DNA of 64,000 nt from Didymella arachidicola. Lineage: Eukaryota > Ascomycota > Dothideomycetes > Pleosporales > Didymellaceae. Positions 22,143 through 32,658 of the stretch are shown piece after piece; within the stretch, counting starts at the first letter, position 1, and the number at the start of each line of letters is the position of its first letter. The position numbers and the translations under genes were made by a program. A model generated the notes under the pieces. It saw only the letters and a list, made by a program, of their open reading frames with translations, had not been told where the DNA came from and made no database searches. The stretch lies in contig CM049993.1 of assembly GCA_016630955.3 (NCBI GenBank), forward strand, positions 1,736,001 through 1,800,000, in the 5' to 3' direction.

Positions 22143-22210
22143 GTTATCAACTTTATCGACGTTCCTCGATAAAGTTTTGCCATTCGCACAAATACAGTTC
22201 ACATATATAT
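22143..22210 (+). promoter_or_regulatory. Promoter of the epimerase-like gene: GATA palindrome and TATA box
   Basis: AACTTTATCGA at 22149-22159 and its exact reverse complement at 22166-22176 form an 11-bp inverted repeat with a 6-base spacer. Each arm contains an HGATAR site (CGATAA), and TTATCA at 22144-22149 adds a third. A TATATATA run follows at about 22203-22210, some 25 bases before the ATG at 22233. Paired GATA sites are typical of fungal GATA-factor control; which factor is unknown. Confidence 0.55.
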
Positions 22211-22232
22211 CAACGCAACCTCATTCTTCACG

Positions 22233-23264
22233 ATGGCACCAAAGATCTTCCTGACCGGCGCAACCGGATACATTGGCGGCGACACCCTTTACGCGCTCCA
22301 CTATGCACACCCAGAGTACGAGATTGCTGTACTCGTCCGTTCAGAAGAGAAGGGCAAGCCCGTCAAAGAGGCCTTCCCCAATGTGCGCCTTGTGATTGGG
22401 GATCTGGACAGCTCCAAATTGATCGAGGAGGAGTCCGCAAAAGCTGACGTGGTAATCCATACAGCTGACGCCTCGGACAACGAGCCAGCAGCCAAAGCAA
22501 TTGCCAAGGGCCTGGCTTCGGGGCACTCGGCGTCGAAACCAGGATTCTGGCTGCACACCGGCGGCACGGGGATCCTGTGCTGGGAGGATATGCGCGACGA
22601 TGACCGGCTTGGCGAGCACTCTGATCGCATCTACAACGACTGGACTGCAGTGCAAGACCTGACTGGACTGCCTTCTGACGCATTCCACAAAAATGTCGAT
22701 GACCTGGTTCTCAATGCTGGGTCTGATTCAGTGAAGACCGCGATCTTGTGTCCGCCGACGATCTATGGCCGCGGAAGGGGACCAAGCCATACAAGGAGCA
22801 GACAAGCGTACGAGCTTGCGCACCTGATCCTTACCGGCGGATATGTGCCGATCATTGGCCAGGGCAAGGCGCGGTGGAACAACGTGCACGTTGCCGACCT
22901 GGCGCATTTATTCGTTTTGCTCACCGAGGCCACTGTGTCTGGTAGAACAGACGCGGCGCTCTGGAATGAGAGTGGCTACTATCTTGTCGAGAACGGAGAG
23001 CACCTCTGGGCTGATCTCGCGAGGAACATGGGCAAGAAGGCCGTGGAGTTGGGATACCTGAAGGGCGAGCTCGAGGAGAAGGGCTTGGGCAAGGATAAGG
23101 CGATTGAGCAGGCTGGCTTTGAGGCAGTGAGCTGGGGCTTCAATTCTAGGGGTAAAGCGGAGAGGGCGAAGAACGTCCTTGGGTGGGAGCCAAAGGCACC
23201 TAGTATTGAAGAAACAATCGAAGAGATCCTGAAGGATGAGAAGGGCAGGATTGACAAGAAATAG
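22233..23264 (+). CDS. NAD(P)-dependent epimerase/dehydratase-like protein (atypical extended SDR)
   Basis: A 343-residue single-exon protein. The N-terminal Rossmann motif is GATGYIG (residues 9-15), followed by DVVIHTADAS, which fits the cofactor-binding edge of extended SDRs. The canonical YxxxK is not obvious; instead there is HTGGTGIL at about 109-116. ILCPPTIYGRGRGP and WNNVHVADLAHLF are typical of the nucleoside-diphosphate-sugar-epimerase-like group common in fungi. No signal peptide is present, so it is likely cytosolic. The substrate cannot be told from sequence. The MFS pseudogene lies just upstream in the same direction, 560 bases away; a shared role is possible but not shown. Confidence 0.88.
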   Translation: MAPKIFLTGATGYIGGDTLYALHYAHPEYEIAVLVRSEEKGKPVKEAFPNVRLVIGDLDSSKLIEEESAKADVVIHTADASDNEPAAKAIAKGLASGHSASKPGFWLHTGGTGILCWEDMRDDDRLGEHSDRIYNDWTAVQDLTGLPSDAFHKNVDDLVLNAGSDSVKTAILCPPTIYGRGRGPSHTRSRQAYELAHLILTGGYVPIIGQGKARWNNVHVADLAHLFVLLTEATVSGRTDAALWNESGYYLVENGEHLWADLARNMGKKAVELGYLKGELEEKGLGKDKAIEQAGFEAVSWGFNSRGKAERAKNVLGWEPKAPSIEETIEEILKDEKGRIDKK

Positions 23265-24533
23265 GGACATTGAGCCAGATAGTCAGTATGATCCATCGTA
23301 GCGCTCATACCAACTCCGTTACACTCATACGGCTTGTCTACAACGTACGTACTGCCGCGCTAATAATACCGCAAAATTATATATCATCCTTGGACCTAGG
23401 TATTATAATATATGCTCAAATAGCCAGCACTTTTACTTCTTTGACCGATAAGGCTATTGAATCTTACAATGGCTCCGCGATCGAATTGGCATTTTGGACG
23501 ACACTATCGACATTGCAGAAGATATCCAATCCAAGCACGACCGGCGCTGACATGAACACCTCAGTCATTCAGAATGTCTTTCGCACTTCCCTTGGTCAAC
23601 CCAAATTCTACCATGCGGCGAATGAGAAACGGATGGATCATTTTCACAAACCTGACGCTACATGTCTTCAGTAATGCAATACGGCTTAGCCTGCGTCTTG
23701 TCTTGATTTTATGATCAAGTCGGTGTTATCGCCATGTTGCATGTGGTAGCGAGATTCTGTACAGGCAAATCTCAACTCGATGAAACCGCTGCGCTATGTG
23801 TGCAAACCAAGCTTCAACACTCTGACTGCGTACTTTATCGGGGCAATTGCACTCCATAGCTAGATCCAGCTTGCTCTTGCACGTATCCCGTGTTTATCGC
23901 TGGAAACACTCCCGAGGTCTTTGTGGACTTGAACATGGGGAAATCCAGCTCAGTCGCTACTACAGGACAGTAACCATACAAGTGCAGATTAAAAACATGA
24001 CAGCCTAACCCTTCAAATCTATTGTGCTGCTGTAGGTCAAGGGCAACCCTTCGCTTCGAGCTTGTTGGTCTGCGATTCGAGAGTAGTCGCGAATGGGACC
24101 AATGACATGCACGGGAATAGTAGGTGATCTTGGTACAACGCACAGTGCTTTCGCAGTCATTTCACCGTTTGAACTGTTTGAAGATTGACGAAGTCAAACA
24201 GGGAGCGGGAGACCTCAACTCCCACAATGTCTAATAGCACCTTTCATGTCTTTTTCCAGAAGGCTCAAGTACCCCCTTCGTGAACTGCGATTGCATCAGC
24301 CCAAAGCTCCAGTCTAAATGTCGGTTTCCACAGACGATAGTATCATACCAGTCTTAGCAAACTTGCACCCCGACTCAGACTTCTCAGCGAGGGATGCGCA
24401 CAAGCCCTCCTCATCCTGTGCTATTCAACCCTATTGCGAGAACGAGGACTAGATCGTCGACAGGCCCGAGTGTTAGGTTCACCATGAAACCCCACTTGAT
24501 CGCTCGGTCCACGTCTATTTGCAGTCACTGACT
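23265..24533. other. Intergenic region, no gene recognised
   Basis: Short frames only, without motifs or plausible splicing. It holds the convergent 3' ends of the epimerase-like gene and the minus-strand hypothetical gene. Confidence 0.45.
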
Positions 24534-25481
24534 TTATGGAGCGCACGAAAGCAGGCGGAGCGGATCAAACGGCTCTCCGTCCTCTAGATACGCCATGGAA
24601 TCACCGTAGCCATCCTCTTGATCCAAATACTCGAGGACGGCATCAAGCTCGTCCTTGATAGTTCGACACTGTTCAGGAGATGAGCTATCTTGTCGCTGTG
24701 CCACGCACTTTTGCTTTTGGAAGGTGCCTGGTCGAGAAGACGGTGAGGACCGGTCGCAGATCTCCTTACCGGCATTGCGCTCAGTGGTGTCTCGTAGCGA
24801 TGAGTCATCTTCCTGAACTTCTTTAGCTGCCATATCAGTCCCCAAGTCTTGCCCATCTTTGTTGATGCGACAAATTTGGCCAAGCACCGGCATTGTCTTA
24901 CATCGATCGATATCGTCGTCCTGGCTGCCTTTGCACGCACGAGCACATTCCGCCCAGTACTCACTATTCGCCAATAGATCAGCGTCCTTCAAGCCTTGAG
25001 ACAGTAAGCAAGCCTGTTGGGCGAGGTTTTGCATAGTCTCATAGTGACTCTGTATTGCCGCGGCAGTCTTGTTGCTTTTGCGTCTGCATTCGAGACCGAG
25101 GACTGTTGCTTGCAGCACCTGGTAACGCAACAGCATTGCTCGGATCTGCGTGGATCGCATCGTTGTGACTGCGCCATGGCGCGACTTTGCGCGGGTGTCA
25201 TGCTTTCCTCGAGAGCGCACGAGGACGTCTTGCTCGATGGCGACTTCTGATTTCGGCCCAGAGAGTGCTTCGCCATAGGCACTGTTCTCATGCTGTGTTG
25301 CTCGCGGCTTCGATTTTGCCAGCGAAGACGTGGTGCAAGAGTCGTGAGTTGCATCAGTGTGAAGGGAGGAAGGCATAGATTGATTTGTTGCCCGACGGAC
25401 CGTTTTATGGTGGAGAGAGTGAATGACGGTTGAATATACTGATTCTTCCGCCGGCGGTAAGTCTGGCTCGCATTCTGCCAT
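24534..25481 (-). CDS. Hypothetical protein, 315 residues
   Basis: An uninterrupted frame whose family I do not recognise. The protein is hydrophilic, rich in Ser, Gln, Asp and Glu, with a probably helical middle (about residues 105-175: QIRAMLLRYQVLQATVLGLE and following). The C-terminal part is acidic with several Cys residues. No signal peptide, membrane segment or enzyme motif is visible. A nuclear or cytoplasmic scaffold would fit this composition, but no function is claimed. It lies 311 bases downstream of the next minus-strand hypothetical gene, so the two may be neighbours in arrangement only. Upstream exons cannot be excluded. Confidence 0.5.
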   Translation of the reverse strand: MAECEPDLPPAEESVYSTVIHSLHHKTVRRATNQSMPSSLHTDATHDSCTTSSLAKSKPRATQHENSAYGEALSGPKSEVAIEQDVLVRSRGKHDTRAKSRHGAVTTMRSTQIRAMLLRYQVLQATVLGLECRRKSNKTAAAIQSHYETMQNLAQQACLLSQGLKDADLLANSEYWAECARACKGSQDDDIDRCKTMPVLGQICRINKDGQDLGTDMAAKEVQEDDSSLRDTTERNAGKEICDRSSPSSRPGTFQKQKCVAQRQDSSSPEQCRTIKDELDAVLEYLDQEDGYGDSMAYLEDGEPFDPLRLLSCAP

Positions 25482-25792
25482 GAGCGGGTTGCAAGCATGG
25501 AGAGTTCATGGCAAGATAGGATAAGAAAGAGTCTGAGCGCAAGGTCGATGTATCACATTCACTTGCATTGTGGTCTTAACTTTGTGCACCAAGAGGCTCC
25601 TGCAAAAATTAGGCATAAATAGTTAGAAGACCCTGGAGAAGCAACCGCACAGTGTTTCGTACTGATGGCATGAATAGTCGCAATCCCGTGAGCAACATGA
25701 GCGTCACTGAGAATGTCGACCACTCTGCAGGTTTGGAGCGTGGCACCGTATCGATAGGGTGGGAAGACCGTTCGAGAAAAATCCTACCTGGG

Positions 25793-26791
25793 TCAAATTT
25801 CGTCGGTCCTCGATGACATGTCGCTCTTCGAGGATACCCAGCGATGCGGGAGGGACATGCGCTTCGCTCGCTGGGTAGCACGGAGCTTGAGCTGCGCACT
25901 CGTCCGTCGCAGTCGGCCCTGAGGATCATCAGCATTTGCATACCCAGTACCTTAATTGCAACTTACGTGAGACGAACCGACGTTCATTTGAGTCAGAGCG
26001 CTGTTAGACATTGATCTGGTCTCGTCGAACGCGGAGCGGCGGTCAAAGTGCAGCAGCTCGAGCTCATCGTCGCAAGACTGACGGTATTCGTTGGCTCTGT
26101 CGAAGAGGAGATTGTCTTCGCTGGCTGCTCTGAACGCATCCCTTGCTTTCTGGAGCATTCGCAGTTGGTAGAAATAGAGACCTCGCTGGTACTGTATCTT
26201 GGGCAGCAGGGATTGCAGCTCCGCTGAACGTTCGCTGAGCTCACAAGCTTCGCTGCAAGCAGCGAGCGCATCATAGAGAGAGTCAGGACCGGTAGCTTGC
26301 AAGATGCTGCTCTTCAGTAGCAGGCCTTCGGCACGTGCCTTGAGACTGAGCGGCCCGCGGAGCAACCTCTCGATCTCGACCAGCGCAGTACCGAAGTTTC
26401 GCTGCGACGCAAATTGCTGCACGCGCTTGAATATGAGGTTGCCACCCTCCTCTAGAGGCCGGAGCCTCCAGCTCATGTCGATGCGGCTCGGTGAAACCAC
26501 GACTGCAGTGCCAAAAGACTGTGCATCGGCCGTGCTGTCTGGAGTGAGAACGCGATCGTGCTGTGCCCCATCGAGACCTATGTGTAGACGACGGGATTGA
26601 ACACGCTCATTCTCCAATTCGGCCTGGGTCGCAAAGCAGATGTCTTGCAGTTCGCGGAGCCGAGCCGTCTGTGTCTCGAAAGCAGCCTTGTACTGCAGAG
26701 CGAGGCTTTGCCAAGTGTCCCGGTCGATCTTCAGCCGGTGAACAGTGCGGACTAGATCAGCAGCAGTGTCCATTGCGGCGAGTGGTTGCAT
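25793..26791 (-). CDS. Hypothetical coiled-coil/TPR-like protein, two exons
   Basis: Exon 1 is 26791-25967. The intron 25919-25966 has donor GTAAGT, branch GCTGATG and acceptor CAG. Exon 2 is 25918-25793 and ends in TGA, giving 316 residues. An N-terminal helical segment (about 10-70) has heptad-like leucines. The central part (about 125-240) alternates helices with A/L/Y patterns (RNFGTALVEIERLL, YQRGLYFYQLRMLQKARDAF) that resemble tetratricopeptide-type helical repeats. The C-terminal exon is basic and Ser-rich. I do not recognise a named family. The canonical intron supports expression as a real gene. Confidence 0.55.
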
Positions 26792-27120
26792 ATCAATGTG
26801 CTGTGGATAACTGAATGTGCGTGTTGTGTCGTTGAATGACTCAGGGCAAGCGTGGCGCGATGAGGTGAGGTGAAGCAGCCAGAGATGAGGAAGGAGCTGA
26901 GCTGCGCTTGCTTTGAACAGGCGTTTCGTGCAGCCACCCAGCTGCTTTCTGTATCACCCAGATTGCTGCTGATGTACTTGGTATCTTTTTCGAGATTTCA
27001 TCTTTTGCTGTCATTTTGTACTGAATGACTGCACTCAAAGAGACCGCTGCGGTGTTTCTTACTGGTTAGTCCGATGTATCCTCCAACACCTCGCACACAA
27101 AGAGCGACCGGCATCTGTGC

Positions 27121-28351
27121 TCAGATGTTAAAACCCCCGTGCTTTGCAGCCTCGACAAAGCGCCACAGACCTGCCTCCTCGGCCGCCTGTCTGACAGACG
27201 CAACCTCGCTCAGATAGACAGGGCGATTGATGTCTGCGTACCTCACATCTTTCTTGGTGGCTTCTGCTGCTGGCACGCCTCCAGGCTCGACGACGCTGCT
27301 CTTGGCCCTGCTGCTGCGACTTTCTTTGCCAACATGGGCACGAGGGAAGTACTGCTCCATGATGTGCACCATGATGTCTTTGGACACGTTCTCAGCAAGC
27401 CATCTCATAATGTCCTTACCCTCGTCCTCCAAGCCCGGCATCACCAGGTGCCGCACCAGTACTCCGCTCTTTGCGATGCCATCCGCGGTGAAGCACAGAT
27501 CACCGACCTGCGCATGCATGGCCCTGATGCTTTCCATGGCCGTTGCGGTGTAATTGTCCGCCTTCAGCAATCGCTTGCTGGTGCTGTTCTTCCATACCTT
27601 GAAGTCCGGCAGGTAGATGTCTACGAGCCCGTCCAGCAGCTTCAGACTCTCCAGTGAGTCGAAAGAGGAGGTGTTGTAGACGATGGGGACTCGCAGGCCG
27701 AGCTCGCGCGCGTGCAGAATGGACAGGACAACTTGCGGGACGACGTGTTCGGGCGTGACGAGGTTGATGTTGTGGCACTTGCCTACCTCCTGCAGCTTCA
27801 TGTACCACTCGGCGAGCTCTTCCGGCGTCAGATCAAAGCCGTTACGCTGGTGTGCGATGTCGTGGTTCTGGCAGAAGACCTGCCACCGTCAGTGTGATTT
27901 GCCGGGTCAAGGACAGTAATACACCCACGCATCGCAGATTGCAGCCTGAGAAGAAAACACTGCCAGAGCCGTTGTGGCCCTGCAGACATGGCTCTGCAGA
28001 GAGTCACTCTTCATGCCCTGCGAAGAATCCAGGGCATCTCTACAAACCCTCTCCAAAATGCGGCGCAACCGTGTTCACCTTGACTTTCTCCGCGCCAATG
28101 AGGCACACGCCCGTCTTCTCGTAGCGGTTGACGCCGCACAGCCGTGGGCAGAGGTTGCAGTGGCTCAAGTGCGCGTACGCGGCCGACCGTTTCTTCGAGG
28201 CATCAACAGAGCTGATGAGGTGGTAGCGCGGGATGTAGTCGTCCAGCAGCCATGGCGGCGCAAGGTGGAGAGCGCGACGCGGGGGACGAGGCGGCGCTGC
28301 AAGGGCGTTTTTCACTGCGGGTCGAAGTCGCGGTACCAGTGGCAGGACCAT
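27121..28351 (-). CDS. Radical SAM protein, PflA-like, with mitochondrial-type leader
   Basis: Three exons (28351-28048, 27993-27929, 27879-27121) give 375 residues, with introns of 54 and 49 nt. The first 35 residues are Arg/Ala/Pro-rich and lack acidic residues, as in a mitochondrial presequence. C65, C68, C72 and C83 (CNLCPRLCGVNR then GVC) form a first cysteine cluster. The radical SAM motif C-x3-C-x2-C is C119, C123 and C126 (SGCNLRCVFCQNHDI) and is split by the second intron after C123. Later LPDFKVW and HLVMPG match the PflA-like branch. It should hold a 4Fe-4S cluster and cleave S-adenosylmethionine. The substrate is unknown. No partner such as a glycyl radical enzyme is visible nearby. 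Confidence 0.85.
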
Positions 28352-29441
28352 GTTGCACGGTAAGAGGGAGACATTTGGTGATAGCTGAGAGCTGACACCT
28401 ACTGCTTACAACGACTGGTGTTGGTCGAGCAGCTATGCAGCGTGACGCGGCGTCGCAGCGTGGTTGCCGAGGCATGCATCCTCCCCACGTCGTCATGCTG
28501 GCTTTCTCGAACCTCGTCTCTACCAAGACCTCGCTATGGAGATCTGAACTGGGCTCCGACTGCACCTAGAGAACCATTGGCACTATGACAGAAGACATCA
28601 AGCCCATGATCCCGCCAAAGTCCCAGATGACAGTCGTCGCACTACACACGATCGGCGCAAGACTCGAGCATGGAATCCAGATCATCACCTTACTTTAAGT
28701 TTGAAGTATGGCTCAGTCACGATTTGCCAGGTCCCGTCGGCCTTTCTGTAGACTGATCCTGCACCCGTGTCGCACAATCGAGCGTTCTTGCACTACGTTC
28801 GACAACGCAAGCTTGACTTTTGTACCACAATCGCAAGCCAGTCTTTGCTTCTCAGATCATCGCTCTGAGCGGTGGACTACGGACAGCAGATGAGATGAAC
28901 GTGGTTTGACAACATGTCACCGCTGCTGACCACTACTTGACCTGGCGTTGTCCCCTGTAGCACTCATCTTCCAGAGGCAGGGAAAGCCTCTTACCGATTT
29001 TAAATTGAAGGGTGCAACATCGGGGCTGTCGCTATCCGCAATTTAGTACACACAATGCAGGCCTGCCCAGTCTCTCTACCGATACATCCGTTGATTCCGT
29101 CGAGCACAACACGTGATTGACAGGTCTGGCGTTGCTCCCGCATGAAGTGGCACGGGAATCATGGCTGTCCTCAATCGAATGACGTTGGCGTATTACAATA
29201 CACATTCGTCAAACGATCGTCGCAGCTCTGCACTCACACAACTGAGCGATGAGCAATTTCTATCTGTCCTCGACCCTCTGCCACTGGACTTGAGCGGATA
29301 CGGCGCCGCAGGCCAAGGTAGCTTTGAACAACCTCATCTACTACAGACCTCGTCACAGTCGCACCAAGACGTCTGCAAGGGCAATCACATCGTCATGACT
29401 ACTTCTGTTTCCAATACGATGTCGCTTCCTCACGACTGAAG
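28352..29441. other. Divergent intergenic region
   Basis: It separates the radical SAM gene from the But2-domain gene. No further gene recognised; a short frame at 29161-29439 has no motif. A 5' untranslated intron of the radical SAM gene could lie around 28370-28430, where a GTAAGC donor-like site appears on the minus strand. Confidence 0.4.
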
Positions 29442-29447
29442 TATAAA
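29442..29447 (+). promoter_or_regulatory. TATA box of the But2-domain gene
   Basis: TATAAA 80 bases before the ATG at 29527, the usual fungal spacing. Confidence 0.55.
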
Positions 29448-29526
29448 GACAGCCCACGACACCACACAACATTTTTTGTCACTCTCAGCAGAGCATTGAC
29501 ATTACTGACAAAAGTTCATCTTCAGC

Positions 29527-30134
29527 ATGCACACACTCAGTCTTCTCCCCTTCCTTTTCGCTTTGCCATCGCTCGGCAAGCTTGTCAGCCGGCAATTCCC
29601 CCATCTCATCATTCTTGTCGACGCCAACGCGCCCGACAAAGCATTTGGCACACAACTGCGCGGCAAGATCACCCAGCAGGTATGTGATGTGATACATCTG
29701 AACATGACCGGTCTCACTGACATCTTCAGCAATACACCGAGATCTCTTTCGACGTCCCCTCCAATGACGCAGCCTGGTGCCAGTTAAACTTCTTCATCAA
29801 CACTTCCCCTGAGAAAGGCGCCCCATGGTCACTCGCAGGCCAAGCGCCATACTCGTTCAATATCTCCTCTCTCCCGCCGGCCATCAACAAAGACACGGAT
29901 ACCTGGAACTCTCGTCCTCAGCCCATCCGCACGGTCGCTACAGTCACCCTGAACCACAATGGGACGGCGGGCATCAGCGGTGGCACCGTGTATCCGTGTC
30001 CCAAGGGTCAGGTAGCGCAGTTCTTGCTGCATCCCGCAAGTGACGACAGGGACTTTGGGCTGGACTGGTTTGAGCTGGACTATCCGGCGAGCGAGGGTGG
30101 GCCGCATGGCATTGTATTTGATATGCTGAAGTAG
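29527..30134 (+). CDS. Secreted protein with But2 C-terminal-like domain
   Basis: Exon 1 (29527-29679) encodes a signal peptide (about residues 1-18) and a short pro-region. The intron 29680-29729 has branch CACTGAC and acceptor CAG. Exon 2 (29730-30134) completes a 185-residue protein. The body (FDVPSNDAAWCQLNFFIN, then a beta-rich region ending GLDWFELDYP) fits the ubiquitin-3-binding But2 C-terminal domain found in many small secreted or wall-linked fungal proteins. Several N-x-S/T sites are present. The biochemical role of these extracellular proteins is not known to me. It is convergent with the LPMO gene, another secreted product. Confidence 0.78.
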
Positions 30135-30448
30135 GTGACTTGGACGAGAGGTGGTCAATGCTCACATTGTGGTCTATCGTGCGGCTGTCTACAAGTACAA
30201 CTCGGACTCTTACATACGAATGTTTAAACAATTACGCGTCACATGAATTGGGTGAGAGTCCAAAGCCTCGTATCAAGTCCAAAATCAGCATCAGGCAACG
30301 AACGAACAGGTAGATCATGGAAAGCCCACCGTAGCGGGATGATATATTCATGACTGAAGTGTATATCTACAATAGAAAATAAGCATCACACCACACCTAT
30401 CAACAATCAATCGCCATCCTTGTACAACGTCTACAGCATTACCTCGGC

Positions 30449-31378
30449 TTAACCGCGGAAAGCGCGAGCGTGGGTGCGCGCGGTGCGAGCAGCGATCGCG
30501 CGGCGCAGCTTCTGCACAGCGCTGGAGCCAGCGTTGGCCTCAAGCCACGAGATGAACTGCTCAATGGTGAACTGCTCAGGAAGAGTGGACTTGCCGGCAG
30601 TGCCGCTGGCAGAGGGGGTGGCAGGGGCGGCGGAGCTGGCAGTAGGAGTGGCCTCAGCAGCGGCAGATGTAGCAGCAGCAGAAGTGGCAGCAGGGGCGGA
30701 AGCAGCGGCAGAGGTAGCGGCAGGGGAGGAAGCGGCGGCAGAGGTAGCGGCGGGAGCGCTGGACTCGGGGGTGGTGGGGGTGGTGCTGTTGCCAGATCCT
30801 GAGCCAGAGCCGCCGCCCATGGTGAAGTCAATGCAGGACTCGTAAGTCTGGTTGATGGATGCGGCGTCCCAGTACCACTGGATGACGCAGTCGCCCGCGT
30901 TGGCGCACTCGGCGCTGACATCGGGCATGGTGATGTCGAAGCTGGTCCAGTCGGGGTGCTCGCTGATCGGGGACGAGGTCAGGGCGTATTTGTCCCAGCT
31001 CTTGAGGGGCGTGCCAATGACCTTGTCAGTCTTGACGTTAACAATGGAGACATTGGCGACACCGTCGTGAGGAGCGCGGATCTCGACCTGGACGGGGATG
31101 ACCTGGCCGGCGGTGTACTCGTGGATGTCCTTGGCGTCAGCGAACGGAACACCCTTGCACTGCCACATACGGCAGTCGGGGTGGGAGCCCTGCAGGTTCT
31201 GGAGAGCGCCCTGGACGTTGCCGTAGTGGTCGGAGCTCTGCTGGTTGTAGACCTGGTCACCGCAGGCAGCCTTGAGGCCATCACCGGGCAGACGGGGGGC
31301 GGGCGAGGAGATGAAGCCGTGGGCGGCGACGGAGGAGACAAAGCCGGCGAGGGCAATGGCGGCAGAGTAGGACTTCAT
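30449..31378 (-). CDS. Secreted lytic polysaccharide monooxygenase, AA16-like
   Basis: A 309-residue secreted protein. I chose the ATG at 31378 because it gives a signal peptide of residues 1-19 that would be cleaved directly before H20, the N-terminal histidine needed for the copper brace. H104 (IRAPHDG) is the likely second brace histidine and F185 (CIDF) may be the axial residue. The catalytic domain (20 to about 187, with AACGDQVYNQQSSD and DCVIQWYWD) resembles AA16 LPMOs from memory; AA10-type annotation is an alternative name. A Ser/Thr/Ala/Gly linker (about 190-262) leads to a short conserved-looking tail (FTIEQFISWLEANAG). It should oxidatively cleave cellulose or another beta-glycan outside the cell. 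Confidence 0.85.
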   Translation of the reverse strand: MKSYSAAIALAGFVSSVAAHGFISSPAPRLPGDGLKAACGDQVYNQQSSDHYGNVQGALQNLQGSHPDCRMWQCKGVPFADAKDIHEYTAGQVIPVQVEIRAPHDGVANVSIVNVKTDKVIGTPLKSWDKYALTSSPISEHPDWTSFDITMPDVSAECANAGDCVIQWYWDAASINQTYESCIDFTMGGGSGSGSGNSTTPTTPESSAPAATSAAASSPAATSAAASAPAATSAAATSAAAEATPTASSAAPATPSASGTAGKSTLPEQFTIEQFISWLEANAGSSAVQKLRRAIAARTARTHARAFRG

Positions 31379-32658
31379 ATTGGTGGTTGGTTTGTTGATC
31401 AAAGAAGTTGGTGGTAGAGAGAGTGATGAGAAGCTAGCTTCTTGGAAAGAGTGTAAAGAATGAGTGTGGTAACAACGAATGTCAAGGTCACAGACCTAGG
31501 AAGCAAAGAAGCTGATGAAGTGGAAGATGGAAACTGATGTTTGAACAAAGCAGTGTGGTGAGCAGTGTCGAACGTCTATATACGCTCTCTGCAAAACGAA
31601 CTATTCCTTTCAGGCCTTGAGTGGGTCGTTCATTAAACATTCGAAACCATGTGCCGATGCAGCGCCTTACGAACAACGCTTGCATCGGTTCTCGCCCAGA
31701 GCGACCAGGACATATGCCCAGTATTGGGACGTCAGACATGGCGTGGAGCCTCGTCCGATGCTTGGCCCGGTTCCTCCACCAGTAAGAGCCAGCTTCATCA
31801 TGACTAAGATCGCAGGATGAAGACTAAGGCGGAAAGCCAAGGAGGGGCGTTACCGCAACAGCGGCAACCTGCCATGCGGCACCTGTCTAACCTGTAATTG
31901 ACATGTAGGCGAGTCGTTTCATATGGTCGAAGCGCCCAGAGGCCTGGATCGAAACGGTCGCGAGCGTGTAGGCGGTTTCATATGTAGTGGGGGTCAATGC
32001 AAGCAACGAACAACGGCAGATTTCGCATGAGCAATGTTTTGACCACCAAGAATACCTTCATCGCAAGTGCTCGCTGTGCGTCACTTCGCATGCTGTGGTG
32101 TTGCTGCTTGCTGCAGCTGAGAGGGTGATCGTCGGCCACGCATCTGCCGTGTGGCGAGATGAGGAACGATGGCAGAGCGTTGCGCTGTCTCCTGTCATTC
32201 GGGAGAACTAGGCCGCTCTTGGACTAGTCAGGTCCGCATTTTGTAATGAAACGAAAACCACCACTCCTCCTCATCTTGATCGGAGAGCAGTTCGTGAGCG
32301 TCCGAGAGGCTGGTCATGGAATCTGGAACCGATGATGAAGAATTGTAAATATCTCAAGCTTTCAACAACCGCGAGCGGCTGCCCCTTTATAAAAAGTGAG
32401 CTCGCGCAAGAACATTTGAGGGGATTTGAGGCAAAATCATAATTGCGCATACTCTACAGGAGTTAAAGTTCTGGAAGCTGTCGAATCTCCGTTGGTGTTG
32501 TTGGCGACAAGGGGGGCCAGCTCCGAGGCAGCCGTCTGTGGGGCCGCCGCGGCAGCACTCCTAACTCTTCCACGTTCTCCACCGCCAGCGCAATTCGAAA
32601 CAATTCGATAAAGCCCTGTGGTACCTGAACAAAATCAAGGAGATGATGATCTCACCGC
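31379..32658. other. Intergenic region with LPMO promoter
   Basis: A TATATA run at 31577-31582 lies about 200 bases upstream of the LPMO ATG, with pyrimidine-rich DNA (minus strand) between. A TATAAAA at about 32391 on the plus strand precedes only a short motif-less frame (32426-32611). No other gene seen. Confidence 0.4.

Noticed and set aside
30470..31417. Gly/Ser- and Val/Ala-rich plus-strand frames opposite the LPMO
   Set aside because: They come from the low-complexity linker and the third-position bias of the LPMO gene.
32426..32611. Small plus-strand frame after a TATAAAA box
   Set aside because: The encoded peptide is Ala/Pro-rich and motif-less; the TATA match alone is not enough.
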